DNA of 64,000 nucleotides. Source: Symbiodinium kawagutii (taxonomy: Eukaryota; Sar; Dinophyceae; Suessiales; Symbiodiniaceae). Location: the NCBI GenBank assembly GCA_009767595.1, contig VSDK01015421.1:272341-336340 (forward strand). Direction: 5' to 3'. The first letter of the stretch is position 1, and each line of letters starts with the position of its first letter. The notes beneath the pieces were generated by a model. It was not told the DNA's origin. It saw only the letters and a program-made list of their open reading frames with translations, and did no database searches. This document shows, piece by piece, positions 21,789-33,200 of this stretch. The position numbers and the translations under genes are program-made.

Positions 21789-21902
21789 GACACACTGGCC
21801 CGTGGCATTCTGACCCACGACCTGTGCACCGTGGTGCCGCCGGGACCTTCACACAATGCTGTGGTGACAGCGCCGCGTGCGCACGCAACGATTTGGCCGA
21901 AG
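21789..21902 (+). CDS. exon of an unrecognised gene
   Basis: Between GTCCCAG and a GTGTGT donor, phase 0 at both ends. Reads DTLARGILTHDLCTVVPPGP and then SHNAVVTAPRAHATIWPK. Confidence 0.5.
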
Positions 21903-22045
21903 GTGTGTCAGAGTGGGACCAAGGAAGAGATTTGCACCTGGATCTATGAATCTCGGAGCAGCAGTCAACACAAGTATGAACCCGTGGAAATTTGATCGCG
22001 AAACGATGCAGCTAAGTTGGTTGGGTTGGTTGAGATGTTTAGTAA

Positions 22046-22100
22046 AAGTATTTGGCGGGATCGCGCTTCAGCAGTTCCAAGAAGAGCTTGTTTACAGGTG
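22046..22100 (-). CDS. possible small minus-strand exon
   Basis: The minus frame reads KLFLELLKRDPAKYFY before TAA with high third-position GC. Plus frames are open too, so this is weak. Confidence 0.2.
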
Positions 22101-22743
22101 GTGCTGGTTGTATCCCGCTTTCAAGTGGGCAGGGACATGGGGTGGTCCGAACGTTGATGGCGGCGGTGGAGAGATCAGTTGGCAGAGCAGCAGCGAGATG
22201 TACAGTAGCGAGTGCCATCACCATCCTGGTCAATCCCCAGGATCATCAATGGTTCTAGGTAAACTCCAACATTTTTTGAAACACTATACATCGGAGGATC
22301 ATCACCATTGGTTGCCAGTAGTCAGCATGATGGACCATTGGTTATCCACCATTTGTTCTATGGCTTCGGGTCAGTTCACACTGTACCCCTGGTGTGCCAG
22401 CTCTTGTTGCCGGTGAACTCATTACCACTTGATGGTCAATAGTGACCCAGCTCGTCACATATCCGCTATCATTGCTGTTTTTATACCCTATTTTTCATCG
22501 TTAACTATAATTCCCTGGTTTGTATATCCTCTTACTTTATTTCACAAACAGGGAACTGTTTATATCCTTGTTTGTGTTATCCCTATTCCTGCATAATTCC
22601 CTTTATTAAAAAACGGATTATAGTTTAGATTTTTTGCCAGTCACTCAACTACTATAATTTAACAGTAATTTGCCAGTCAACCACTGGTTACTACTGATCC
22701 TACCAGCCACGCCTGGCCATCAGCCCCCATCTGCAGCTCCCAG

Positions 22744-22826
22744 GAGCGCAAGGTGGAAATCTTGGCGCAGCAAACGGGCGACGGTGCGTCCAGCACCTGG
22801 GACGGCGGAGCTGGGGGAAGCCGCAG
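22744..22826 (+). CDS. exon of an unrecognised gene
   Basis: Reads ERKVEILAQQTGDGASSTWD and then GGAGGSR, between a CTCCCAG acceptor and a GTGGTG donor. Codons end mostly in G or C. The longer overlapping plus frame (22670-22882) lacks that bias. Confidence 0.5.
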
Positions 22827-22985
22827 GTGGTGATGGGGTGGGCGCAACATGGTACAAGCCAGCGAACTATGGCTACTATTAACTATATAGTTAGTATTCA
22901 TGTCAATTCAAGATTGATGGTGAGTATTCATGTTAATCTTGTTGGATCCTGTTTTGTTGATGTTCTTTTTTCTCGCTCATATTTG

Positions 22986-23039
22986 GAATGGTTGGCTGAT
23001 TGGCAGGCATTTCTGTCAGGGTTTGAAACCATCAGCCAG
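22986..23039. mobile_element. partial family A element
   Basis: Carries GGTTGGCTGATTGGCAGGCA and the family end GTTTGAAACCATCAGCCAG. The 5' terminal repeat is not clear. Confidence 0.35.
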
Positions 23040-23777
23040 GAATGGTTAGTAGTGGCTAGTGAATCGTTAATAATGGGACGGAAATGGGATCAACCAACCA
23101 ACAATATATAATCAGCACAGGCTAGATTGGCTAGACAACTACCACAGCTGATTGATAGTGGCTAAGAATAGTCAAGTAATGGCTCATTATTTTTTCTCAC
23201 AATACAACTATTTGTCGTGGTGAATGGGACGAAACTTCATTGAGAATAAACAGCAATGATGATAGATCCAGCAATGAACAAATGATCAGTTTACCCAGCA
23301 CTGGTGATTTACCATCCGAGGAGGGGAGTTTATGAAGGGCTAGCTAGATCTACCATTGTTGGTTGAATGCATCACCAGAAGGAAGCAAGTTGCTCAGCAT
23401 TGCTCAGCCTGGATTTCACGGATCTCCAGACATGCGGCACGGTAATGGTCAGATCTGCATGTTCCTGACGATTGTGCATGTCCGGTTACGGATACTGCGG
23501 CCTGAGATCAACACTCAATTTGTTTGCATGTACTTCAGTTTTTTATCTCTTTCGCGCTCTCTTGCCCTCTCTCTCTCTCTCCGAATTGATTTTTTCCATC
23601 CAACGGTAGACTCGTTCAAAGCCATGGTTTTTGCCACGCCATTTGGCGCGTTGCATAGATACATGTGGGTAGTTACTTTTGTCTTTTGCCCATCAACAGC
23701 CATCAACCCAGCTGGAACCAACAGCAATCACCCACCTCAGTCAGACCCATCCCCAGCCATCCCTTCCCACGTCCCAG
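23040..23777. other. no supported gene; short (CT)n
   Basis: Contains a CTCTCTCTCTCTCC run at about 23569-23582. Confidence 0.35.
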
Positions 23778-23942
23778 GAATTCTCAGCCAGTTGGGTGGC
23801 CAAGAGGTTGCAATCTGCGCTCCGGACCTGCAGCAGCGTTGCGTCACGCTGCAGCAGCTGCTGCCCCCGAACCAACTGGGGACCGTTCTGCTGGAGCACA
23901 CCGAGCTGTTGAACTTCGATGCGACGAGCGGCTCAGTCGCGG
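23778..23942 (+). CDS. exon of an unrecognised gene
   Basis: After GTCCCAG the frame reads ILSQLGGQEVAICAPDLQQR, then CVTLQQLLPPNQLGTVLLEH and TELLNFDATSGSVA, before a GTGATC donor. Strong helical pattern and third-position GC. Family unknown. Confidence 0.6.
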
Positions 23943-24837
23943 GTGATCAGCATGAACTCTGCTTATTTTCCAGCATTAGGGCAAACCCCTGGACGCCCCG
24001 GCAAACAATTATCCAGAGAGAGAGAGCATGGCTTTTTGTTGGTAAAGACTGGGTATAAGATACTATGACTAATAGCGGTAGGTCCAGCTGTGAATAGCTG
24101 CATTGTTGTCAAGGTTGCAGTTACTTCGATGCGAACGGTGTATCATGGTGTATCCTCGCGTGTCCTTTTTCAATTACCAGATTAGCCTGCCTGGATATCA
24201 GCATGTCCCTTTTCGATGCGACTTTGGCACTTATTTGCAGCAATGAGCAACTGTTGTTTTTCAGCTGCCATTGTTTTGCTTTTTCGTTCTTAATGATCAG
24301 GTTTTGACTGGATGAGCTGAGGCTGCAGCAAATAGTGTTTGGGAAACACTTTGTTGGGTCTTCATTAGCACACTTCCTAGGGAAAGGATGTACAGTTGTT
24401 TCCCATTTGAAGGCTGTCCGGCGTTTTCTGCTTATTTGTGCGATGTTCTTTTTTTGAGGGGAAAGAGTTTGTCATTTTTGTGTTTCAGTTTTTCACCGAC
24501 ACTTGCGCCTACTGGCATTGTTTGGATTTTTTTGTATATGGTATGTGCTTCGCTGCTTGCTTTTTGTCAGCTTTTTTTACTTATTGCCGTGACTTGTGTC
24601 AACAGATTTGTTTGTTCTTTTAGCATCTTTTAGCTATGGGTGTGTCTATTAGTAGCTGCTATTCCAGCAGCAATCCACAAACGGCCCAATATTCGAACAC
24701 CAGTTTGTTGGCTGTAGCATTAGCTGACGAGATGCCATTGGTTCCAACATCGTCCTTCCCGACCAACAACCAGCTGATAAGTAACTGATTGGTGGGTTGG
24801 TTGGGGCTGGGTGGCTAGCCGTGGCCCAGGCTTACAG

Positions 24838-24907
24838 GGCAGTTTCGACATCATCCAGGAACACCTGGGAAGCAATGAAGCCTACAAGGCCAGATGGGTC
24901 GTGGCGG
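24838..24907 (+). CDS. exon of an unrecognised gene
   Basis: After CTTACAG the frame reads GSFDIIQEHLGSNEAYKARW and then VVA, before a GTAGCT donor. Confidence 0.5.
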
Positions 24908-26131
24908 GTAGCTGGGTTGGTGATGGTCAATAACCATGGTTTCTCGTCGTAGGATGGTCAATAATTCATGGCCAGTAAGTACACATGCAGTTTCTGTCCA
25001 GTTCTCGCCTTAGCTCAGCTGTTCTCATGCAGATGGCGATGGAAAAAAAAGTACTCTGTAGTGCTTCGGTACGCAGTAGCTATAATCAATTGCTAAATGG
25101 TTAATAAACCATAGACCCTAGTTGATCATTGCAGCATGGCGAATGACCTCAGTTCATTGTTTACAGTATACCAATGGTTAATCAACAAACTTAGTGATGG
25201 TTTATAGTATAGTGGGAAATTGTGGTTGCTCAATGGTTTAGAATGGTGAAAGGGTAGCTGATGCTGCTTGAGGGTTCAACTTCTTTGGTTGGTGGCTTGT
25301 GGCTCTTCTGTTTGGTCTGGATGGAACGATTGAAATGCAGTTCTATTGCATGTTGTTTGAGATGCACATGGCGATAAATTGACCAGGCTAACAGGCTAAC
25401 CTGGCAACGATCAACGAACAAAGAATGTTGTGTCCAACAATCGTACACAATCATTGGGTTCATCGTACTGGAGAGTCATGTCACGCGAGGTTTTTAGGTT
25501 GAAATCAATCCAGATACTGAAGGCTGGGGTATTCCCAAGTCAAGGTTCTCTCCCTCGCTCGACCTTTGCGTCAAAGTAATCACATGACTAGAGTGTTTCT
25601 CACTGTGTCACTGGGCCATGTGCCAAGGAGGCCTAAGTGAACCATATTTGCTCAGTCGCCATTTGGCTCCAGACGATGTAACCAACATGCAGCCAGTCGG
25701 CACGCGCCATCAGGATTGGACCGGATTCGAAAAGCATATACCTTCAAGGCCATCAACAACTTCAACGAAAACAGCAGCAGAAACAACAACAAGAGAAACA
25801 TGGTTGGTTCAATGGCCACTGACAAACACTTCTCCATGTTGAACAGTCTAAGCTTTTCATTGCACTGTTAATGAAGTGAACCAGGTGTGGCACCTGGGCA
25901 TTGATGCAGCTGGCGCTGGGACACGGAAGCATCACTTCATGATTCATTGATTGCTGCTGGATTTTGGTGAATGCACTGTTGATTATTGGCAGAGGATGGG
26001 TAATGAATGTTGAAAGCGTTTAGGTTTTAGAGCCAGATTTCAGAAATATGTTTATTTTCGGGTTTGTCCTTGGAATTGACGGCTGAACAGATTGACAAGC
26101 AGGGGGGTTATGCAATTCCGATCTGCCGGCA
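24908..26131. other. no supported gene
   Basis: Intergenic-looking. A weak Asn-rich frame (about 25732-25850, NNFNENSSRNNNKRNM) is not convincing. Confidence 0.35.
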
Positions 26132-26248
26132 ATGATTGACGCCATGGCTGACTTGACAATTGACGATTTCGACACTGCCAAGCATGCGCTTTTCTTCAAG
26201 AAATTTGCGAAATCGCTTCCGGAGCAGTACAAGACCATGGATACCAAC
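26132..26248 (+). CDS. PGGT1B: PGGT1B exon 1
   Basis: Reads MIDAMADLTIDDFDTAKHAL and then FFKKFAKSLPEQYKTMDTN. It aligns with the N-terminal helix of the family (RHVRFFQRCLQVLPERY in human). The 3' junction is unusual: CGC occurs at both edges of the intron, and no placement gives both GT and AG. Confidence 0.8.
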
Positions 26249-29200
26249 CGCTTCTCAACGACAATTGGCCCGCCACTTTTTGAGCAGTTTTTCCCTGCTT
26301 CAAAGCTGAGGATGTGGCACAATCACTTGAATTCTACCTGCACCAATCATCTACAGATAGATTGACACATAACTGGGCCCAACTGACTGGTTTATGCCAG
26401 AGAAGCCTCTATAGTCAAACGGTCTAGAACGTTTTAGCTCGCAGGGACCAGATGCTTGTAGCATACATGTATCAGAAGCTTTTACCATTGCAACCTTCTA
26501 TCCTTCTATCATATAAGCGACCTGGGTCGTAGCCCAAGAATCCACATTTTGTTCATAGCCAACATCACCATTTGCAGCGCATTCTAGGCCTCACCTTGCT
26601 CTACTTCAGCGTTTCGGGCCTGGATTTGCTTGGGCAGTTGCATCAACTGAACCAAGAAGCGACCATCGCATACATCTACTCTTTCCAGTCATCGGTGGAC
26701 GGCCATGGGGGGTTCTATGGCTATCCCAAGGTGCACTTTGATGACCCTGACTTGGATAAGGTGGGATCTGGCGATTTGAGTGCGGGCTCATGGCCGAAAA
26801 TTCTGGCATTGTGGCAGGAAACATATTAGAATTGCTGCTTGATATCAACACTTGCGTGTGAAACCAGGTGACACGTACCCGGAGTGGATGTAAGTGGTTT
26901 TATTTCGCAGTGTCCAACACTTCAATACGGGTTTGTCCACAAATGTTGGTCAACAGGGACCACCATGGCTATGGACAAACGCCCATGGCTTGTTTGTGAA
27001 ACAGCTACTGCTTTTGTTACACAGCTACTGGTTTTGTGGTATGGTTCGGTTGGTCGTGACTGAACTCCAAGGCATGGGTGATAACTTGACTTCATCCTGC
27101 CCAGTAAAACACCACAAAATGTGCATTAAAATGATAGCTCTTGCCTCCAAATCGGCTGATATTTTTCTTTATTTTTCTCTGTTGCTAGTTCTTTGCTGTG
27201 TTTCTATATATTTTTTTGGTCACTTCTTTTGTTTAGTATCCATCACTTTCCATTTGTACCAGCCTATATGTATAACTTTTTGTGTTTCTTCCTCTGTAGA
27301 GTTTTTGAACTTGTATTCTTGAATTTGTGCAGATTTGCCATCCAACATGTAAGACACGTCAAAATCTACAGCACCTCAGGTGAATAACCAGCCCCACATC
27401 GCCAACACCTACGTGGCCCTGGTCATGCTGCTGATTTTGGGCGACGATCTGAGCCAGGTTCGAAGGTCCGATGTCGCTGAGTCGCTTCGCAGATGGCAAC
27501 TGGAAGATGGAAGTTACATGGTGAGCGGCAGGTGGCTCACGGCTCACCAGTGGTTAAGGCATGGCTTGTAGGAGGGAATCAGTGATTCATTAACGGCTAA
27601 TGAGTGAAGGTAAATGATGGCTCAAATGGCTGGTAGATATAATAGTGGTTGTTGGTTCCAGGTTTGGGTTCCAACACGTTGATTTCTGTGGTGCTATTGC
27701 AACCCATTCATAGTGGATGCATTTATTATCACCGTGCCAATGCAAGCAGCTATCAGAATCTAGCATTGAATAACTCCTATCGGAATGGCTCAGATGCTAC
27801 ATGTCCAGGATAGGAATGGACTGGTTCTGAGCTACATCTTTGCAGTTTCTAAACGATGTTGGTAGATTTCGGCATGCGGCGCACTCTTTTGTCAAGATGC
27901 TGACGATCCGTATGGTAACATGTACTGTTCCCTTCGGGTGGGAAGCACTGGCTGCTGGCTGGCGGTATTTGACGCAACTCCTTCTTGGTGCCACTTGCAA
28001 TGAGTCCGAACCCTACAGGTAACATGTGTCCAAGGTAAGGACTTAATGTGCTTTCTGATTCTTTGATTACTTAATTTGCTTTCTGCTGCTTTGATTACTT
28101 TGATTGGAAAACCAAGGTGAGGCACATATGCATCGTAATCCGCCGCAAAGGGCGGCATGTGCATCCAACAGTAGCAGTGGAGAGAGAGAGAGAGAGAGTT
28201 TGCATCCAAGGAACGTTGTTTGTCGCATCCAATTGACAAACCGAAATCCATGCATAATAGGTGCTTGAAACCAATGGTTTCGTTTAATTTTGAATGTTTA
28301 GATCGACTCCTTTGCGGTTTGAAACTCTATCTATTCGTCCTGAGTCGAGGCTTTTGCTGCGTAAACTGCCTTTCCAGTTTGGACAGTGAGAGCGACATAC
28401 GTTTCGTGTACTGCGCTGCCAGTATCTGGGCAAGGCTTAGGGAGTTTGCTGTGCTCGGTTTTTGGGCTTTGTAGGTAAAACTCAGCAATTATGATCAATC
28501 CACCTTGTTCTGATTGTTGGGGAAAGGTGCTTGGATCAGCCCAGATAAGTGGGTTAGAGCCTGAATGATAGGATAACTTTTGCTTTACCATCCCTGGCAT
28601 GAGCCACCAAGTTATTTGAGAGTCACCCAGGTATTTGCTACATCCTGGACTTGTGGCATGCCATCGACGTGGATGCCATGGTGGATTTCATTCACCGTTC
28701 CCAGTCCTATGATGGGGCATTTGGAATGGCTCCCATGACTGAACCTCGGCTTGGACATACCAGATGATCGATTGAGCATTATCAAGACGTATAGATTTGA
28801 ACATGCTTGCGCTGGCCCTTGGAAATCAGTTTCCTTTTCGAACATGTGAGCCTGTGGGCACTCTTCCAGCATGTTATTTGTTGTTGGATGAAGTTTGTTC
28901 AGATCACTCATTCCGCACCAGGGGCGTATACCAACACTCAGGCACAGAAACACATCATCAATTGCCGGACTTCAACTATATTATTCCCCCACACACAGTG
29001 CTGCCTCGGGATTAAAAGTTGAACAATCCCGCGCAGAAAAAAACAAAAAAAAACATATCTTCCACATGCTTGTACATTAACCCCCCCCCAACTGTCATCC
29101 CGTCATGACTTCAAATTGACCTAGCAGGTGGCAACTATCGCGTCTTGTTGGTTATCATCCCCTACATAATTCGCTAGTACTTACCATGGTTGATTGTGAT

Positions 29201-29500
29201 TATATAGCTGAAATTCCCTCTTGAAATCATCAATCAATAACTGCCAACCATGGTTGACCATTGTTAGTTGACCTCCCTGGAATCACCATCCATCCCCCGC
29301 CGTCACAGGAATCCCATGGTGGCTGCAGCTATTGCGCAGTCGCATCCTTGTCCATGGCGGGGCGCCTGGCGGATTGCCCACGACGAGATCAACTGCTGCA
29401 GTGGTGCACCTTCCGACAGGTTCGGTCCAGGATGAGAACCGGCACAAGAGGTGGGTGGTCTAATGGTTTTTGTGTGTATTTGGTTGTTGCTGTCTTGTTC

Positions 29501-29570
<70 letters not shown>

Positions 29571-29575
29571 AGTTC

Positions 29576-29606
<31 letters not shown>

Positions 29607-29611
29607 AGTTC

Positions 29612-29642
<31 letters not shown>

Positions 29643-29647
29643 AGTTC

Positions 29648-29678
<31 letters not shown>

Positions 29679-29683
29679 AGTTC

Positions 29684-29714
<31 letters not shown>

Positions 29715-29719
29715 AGTTC

Positions 29720-29750
<31 letters not shown>

Positions 29751-29755
29751 AGTTC

Positions 29756-29786
<31 letters not shown>

Positions 29787-29791
29787 AGTTC

Positions 29792-29822
<31 letters not shown>

Positions 29823-29827
29823 AGTTC

Positions 29828-29858
<31 letters not shown>

Positions 29859-29863
29859 AGTTC

Positions 29864-29894
<31 letters not shown>

Positions 29895-29899
29895 AGTTC

Positions 29900-29930
<31 letters not shown>

Positions 29931-29935
29931 AGTTC

Positions 29936-29966
<31 letters not shown>

Positions 29967-29971
29967 AGTTC

Positions 29972-30002
<31 letters not shown>

Positions 30003-30007
30003 AGTTC

Positions 30008-30038
<31 letters not shown>

Positions 30039-30043
30039 AGTTC

Positions 30044-30074
<31 letters not shown>

Positions 30075-30079
30075 AGTTC

Positions 30080-30110
<31 letters not shown>

Positions 30111-30115
30111 AGTTC

Positions 30116-30146
<31 letters not shown>

Positions 30147-30151
30147 AGTTC

Positions 30152-30182
<31 letters not shown>

Positions 30183-30187
30183 AGTTC

Positions 30188-30218
<31 letters not shown>

Positions 30219-30223
30219 AGTTC

Positions 30224-30254
<31 letters not shown>

Positions 30255-33200
30255 GGTTGTTGTTGTTGTTGTTGTTGTTGTTGTTGGTGTTGTTGGTGTT
30301 GTTGTTGTTGTTGTTGTTGTTCCTAAGCCATCAAAAGTGTAGTGACAAGTCCGCAAAAGACATAGGGCCTTAGGGTGATTGCTTTCATCGTAGGGACGCC
30401 GAGCAAAAGAACCTTCGGAGCATGCAACCAGATGGAGGCTAGGAGTATGAGCACATGCAATAGCTCCCCCCATTCATCAGTTGATGGACAAAGGACCTAC
30501 AGTAGCTACATATCAATTAGCCATGGTTGAGCTCACAAGCTCATATCAACCAGTAATGGCAAGAATCAACAATTGTCAGGGAACTGTTGGCCAACAATCC
30601 GGCCACACTTATCTCCCCCCTAATTAAAGCAAAGATTGGCGAGGTACACATATACCAGGGGATCCAACTTTGCGCTTCCGACCTAAGTAGTTGGTCCAAC
30701 CCATTGAGTTGTCACTGCCGCTGCTTTGGAGAGTTGCTATTTTATTGCCAACCCTGGAGCAATAAACCCATAGGACTCATAGGTGCGTATGCAAGATATT
30801 CTTTGATCCAAGAGACTGCTAGTATGCACCTAGGCTTAAGCCCTACCCAACAGTGGATGAAGGTGGGGTATCCTCCCAAAGGTCATAGTTTCCTGATTAA
30901 GATTTCGTCCTCATTATTGTGTGAAGCTTCCGCAGTCAAAATTCTTGCAATGTTGCTGTTTACGGGAACCCAGTGGATTGATCCAGTAGACCAATGGCTA
31001 TAGAAAAGCCCTGGAATCTACTGGAGTTGCATCGTAGCATCAAGAAAAGTAGAGTACTGCTGATTTATGAACCGCTAAAGGCCCAGTTGAAGACGAACCA
31101 TTCAGCAACAATCATCAAGCATCAGTAAGCATCATAAGTCATCCTCAAGCACCACTAATAGACCACCGTTATAAACCATCACGAACCATCCTCAACTTCG
31201 CCATCACCGCTGCTGATTTCCCATCCCAGATTGCTGGGATCCGTCCAAGGTCTCAGGCTTTCAAGGCCGAATCGAGAAGGACCCGGACAGTTGCTACTCC
31301 TTCTGGGTGCCGCGTCCTTTGGGCTGGTGGGTTGCCGGGCATGGCCACAGGTCTTGTTGTGTTTAAGGTGACCTAGGCCCCTCCCTAAAGTGGAAGGTGA
31401 AGGAAAAACAAGACGATTCGTGAATGAATTGAATGGTGGCCCCTCGATTTCAGTGCAGGGTTTTCAAATGCTCAAGGAACGAAAGCTTGCAACAACTGCC
31501 AGCTGGCACATGTTCACACAGGGTCCCAGGGGTGGAGCCTCTCATATGCTGCAATAGGCAAAGTTGGTCCTCAAGCGGCTCAAGGTATATGACGTATCCC
31601 TACAAGGATACATCCACCAGGGCATATCGTTTCTCTGGATTTCCATGTGACGACAACTGCCTAGCTGGCAAGGAGTTTCACCCCATGTCCTCGGTTGTTA
31701 CCATTGGCTATGGGATGATCATCCCGGTTTGGTTTGTGTCGTTCTCCTTCGACATGCAGTTGGGATGATTTGTTGGAATCGTGGTTTGATACGGAATGAC
31801 TGGATCATCCTAGAGTTCCCGGTGCAGATGATAACTCCGAAGGTTGGAAACGTGGCACAAAAAGTGTGGCGATTTGAAAGCTTTCCGTTCGCCATCAGGT
31901 TGTTTTTGCTGGATGTACCAGGTGTCTGAAACAGGTCATAATCAGTCCAGGAGGGTGCTTTCCCAGGTAGGCGGCACCTTGCAACTTCTGGAAGCATCCC
32001 AGCTCTTTGAGCACCAAAGTTGTGCCAGATTTCTCCAAAGCTGCGAATCACACATGGGAGGATTTCAGAAGTGGCTCGGCCTGGTCCTGGTGTTGTTATC
32101 TTTGTTGAGGCTCCTGTTTTGTCATTTCCTCTCTCTAAGTGTAGGGCTCGTTTTTTCGGCCATGGTCGATAAAGAAAACGCGCGCGATTAGTGACATATG
32201 TTTGTTGTTTATTGGTCAAGCTTGCTTTGCGTTGTCGTCCTCGTCCTTATTGGTAATCAAAGATTGTTTGTTTGCTGGTTTCGACTCAAAGTCAGCACAA
32301 TGTATGCTTTGCCGCGAACCTGGCCTTTTCTCTTGGTGAATCCGTATAATTAAGGAATGCCGTTGTTGCTTTAGAGTAGCCGCATAGCTCCCTCCCCATG
32401 ACCTCTCTTAGCACCTCAGCTAGCCATCTTGACACAGTCACAGTTCCTAGCTGAGCGCTCAGCTCCAGGTTTCCAGATGCACCTTTTCCAGACATTTTGC
32501 ACTCCTACTTCTCGGTCTGCGGTCTTTGTCTCTGCGGTTTGCTTCCTCCTTTGGATGCCATGCTGGGCATGTCCCGTGCCGCACGTCAACGTGCGGAAGC
32601 TCGAGGGCTGCTGCCAACCGGCGCTAAGCCACAGCAGGATACAGTGACAGAAGTCAGAGCTGCTGCCAGTTGGAGATTTCCAACCTGGTTGCTGGTGGCG
32701 CTGTTGGTCGCGGTCCTTTCCGTTTGCCTGAGGGGTTTTCTGTGAAGCGCCGACTGTGAGGGGTGCAGAAAGAAAAGCGAGGCTGAGAGGAAGCACGGCA
32801 GGTGGTTCACAGCCTTTGTCTCGTTTCAACGGTGACAGGCGTGATTAGACCATAATTCGACACGAGTTCATAAAGTAATTAGAGAGAATGAGATGAATCT
32901 GTTTGTTTTTTCGTTTGTTGATTGGTATTCAGGTTTGACCAGAGTGTTTGATGACAAGGGAGTGCCAGTACCACGAAATGTGTGGAATCAACCCATGAAT
33001 TTCTGCGATATTCCCGTAGATGGAATTTCTTCAAATCACTGAGCCTTTGACCGCGCTTCAGCGTGATGAAGGAGGCAGTTGAACAAACCAAAGATTGATC
33101 GACATCCGTTGGCTTCCTAAATCATAGCGGCTGATTTACAGCAGAAAACATGAGGGAGTTATTGACATGGACCTACACGGACCTACCATTATATAATAGC

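Noticed and set aside
29571..30236. Regular 36-bp spacing resembling a CRISPR array
   Set aside because: There are no unique spacers; the whole unit is identical. The sequence context is a eukaryotic intron.
29451..30473. ORFs of 290-337 codons (poly-Cys, poly-Val, poly-Thr)
   Set aside because: They are all translations of the (TTG)n array inside a PGGT1B intron. Every frame is open because the repeat lacks stops.
31685..31740. TIGYG, the potassium-channel filter motif, in the 31433-31768 frame
   Set aside because: There is no pore helix or membrane spans around it, no codon bias, and it lies inside a PGGT1B intron. Chance match.
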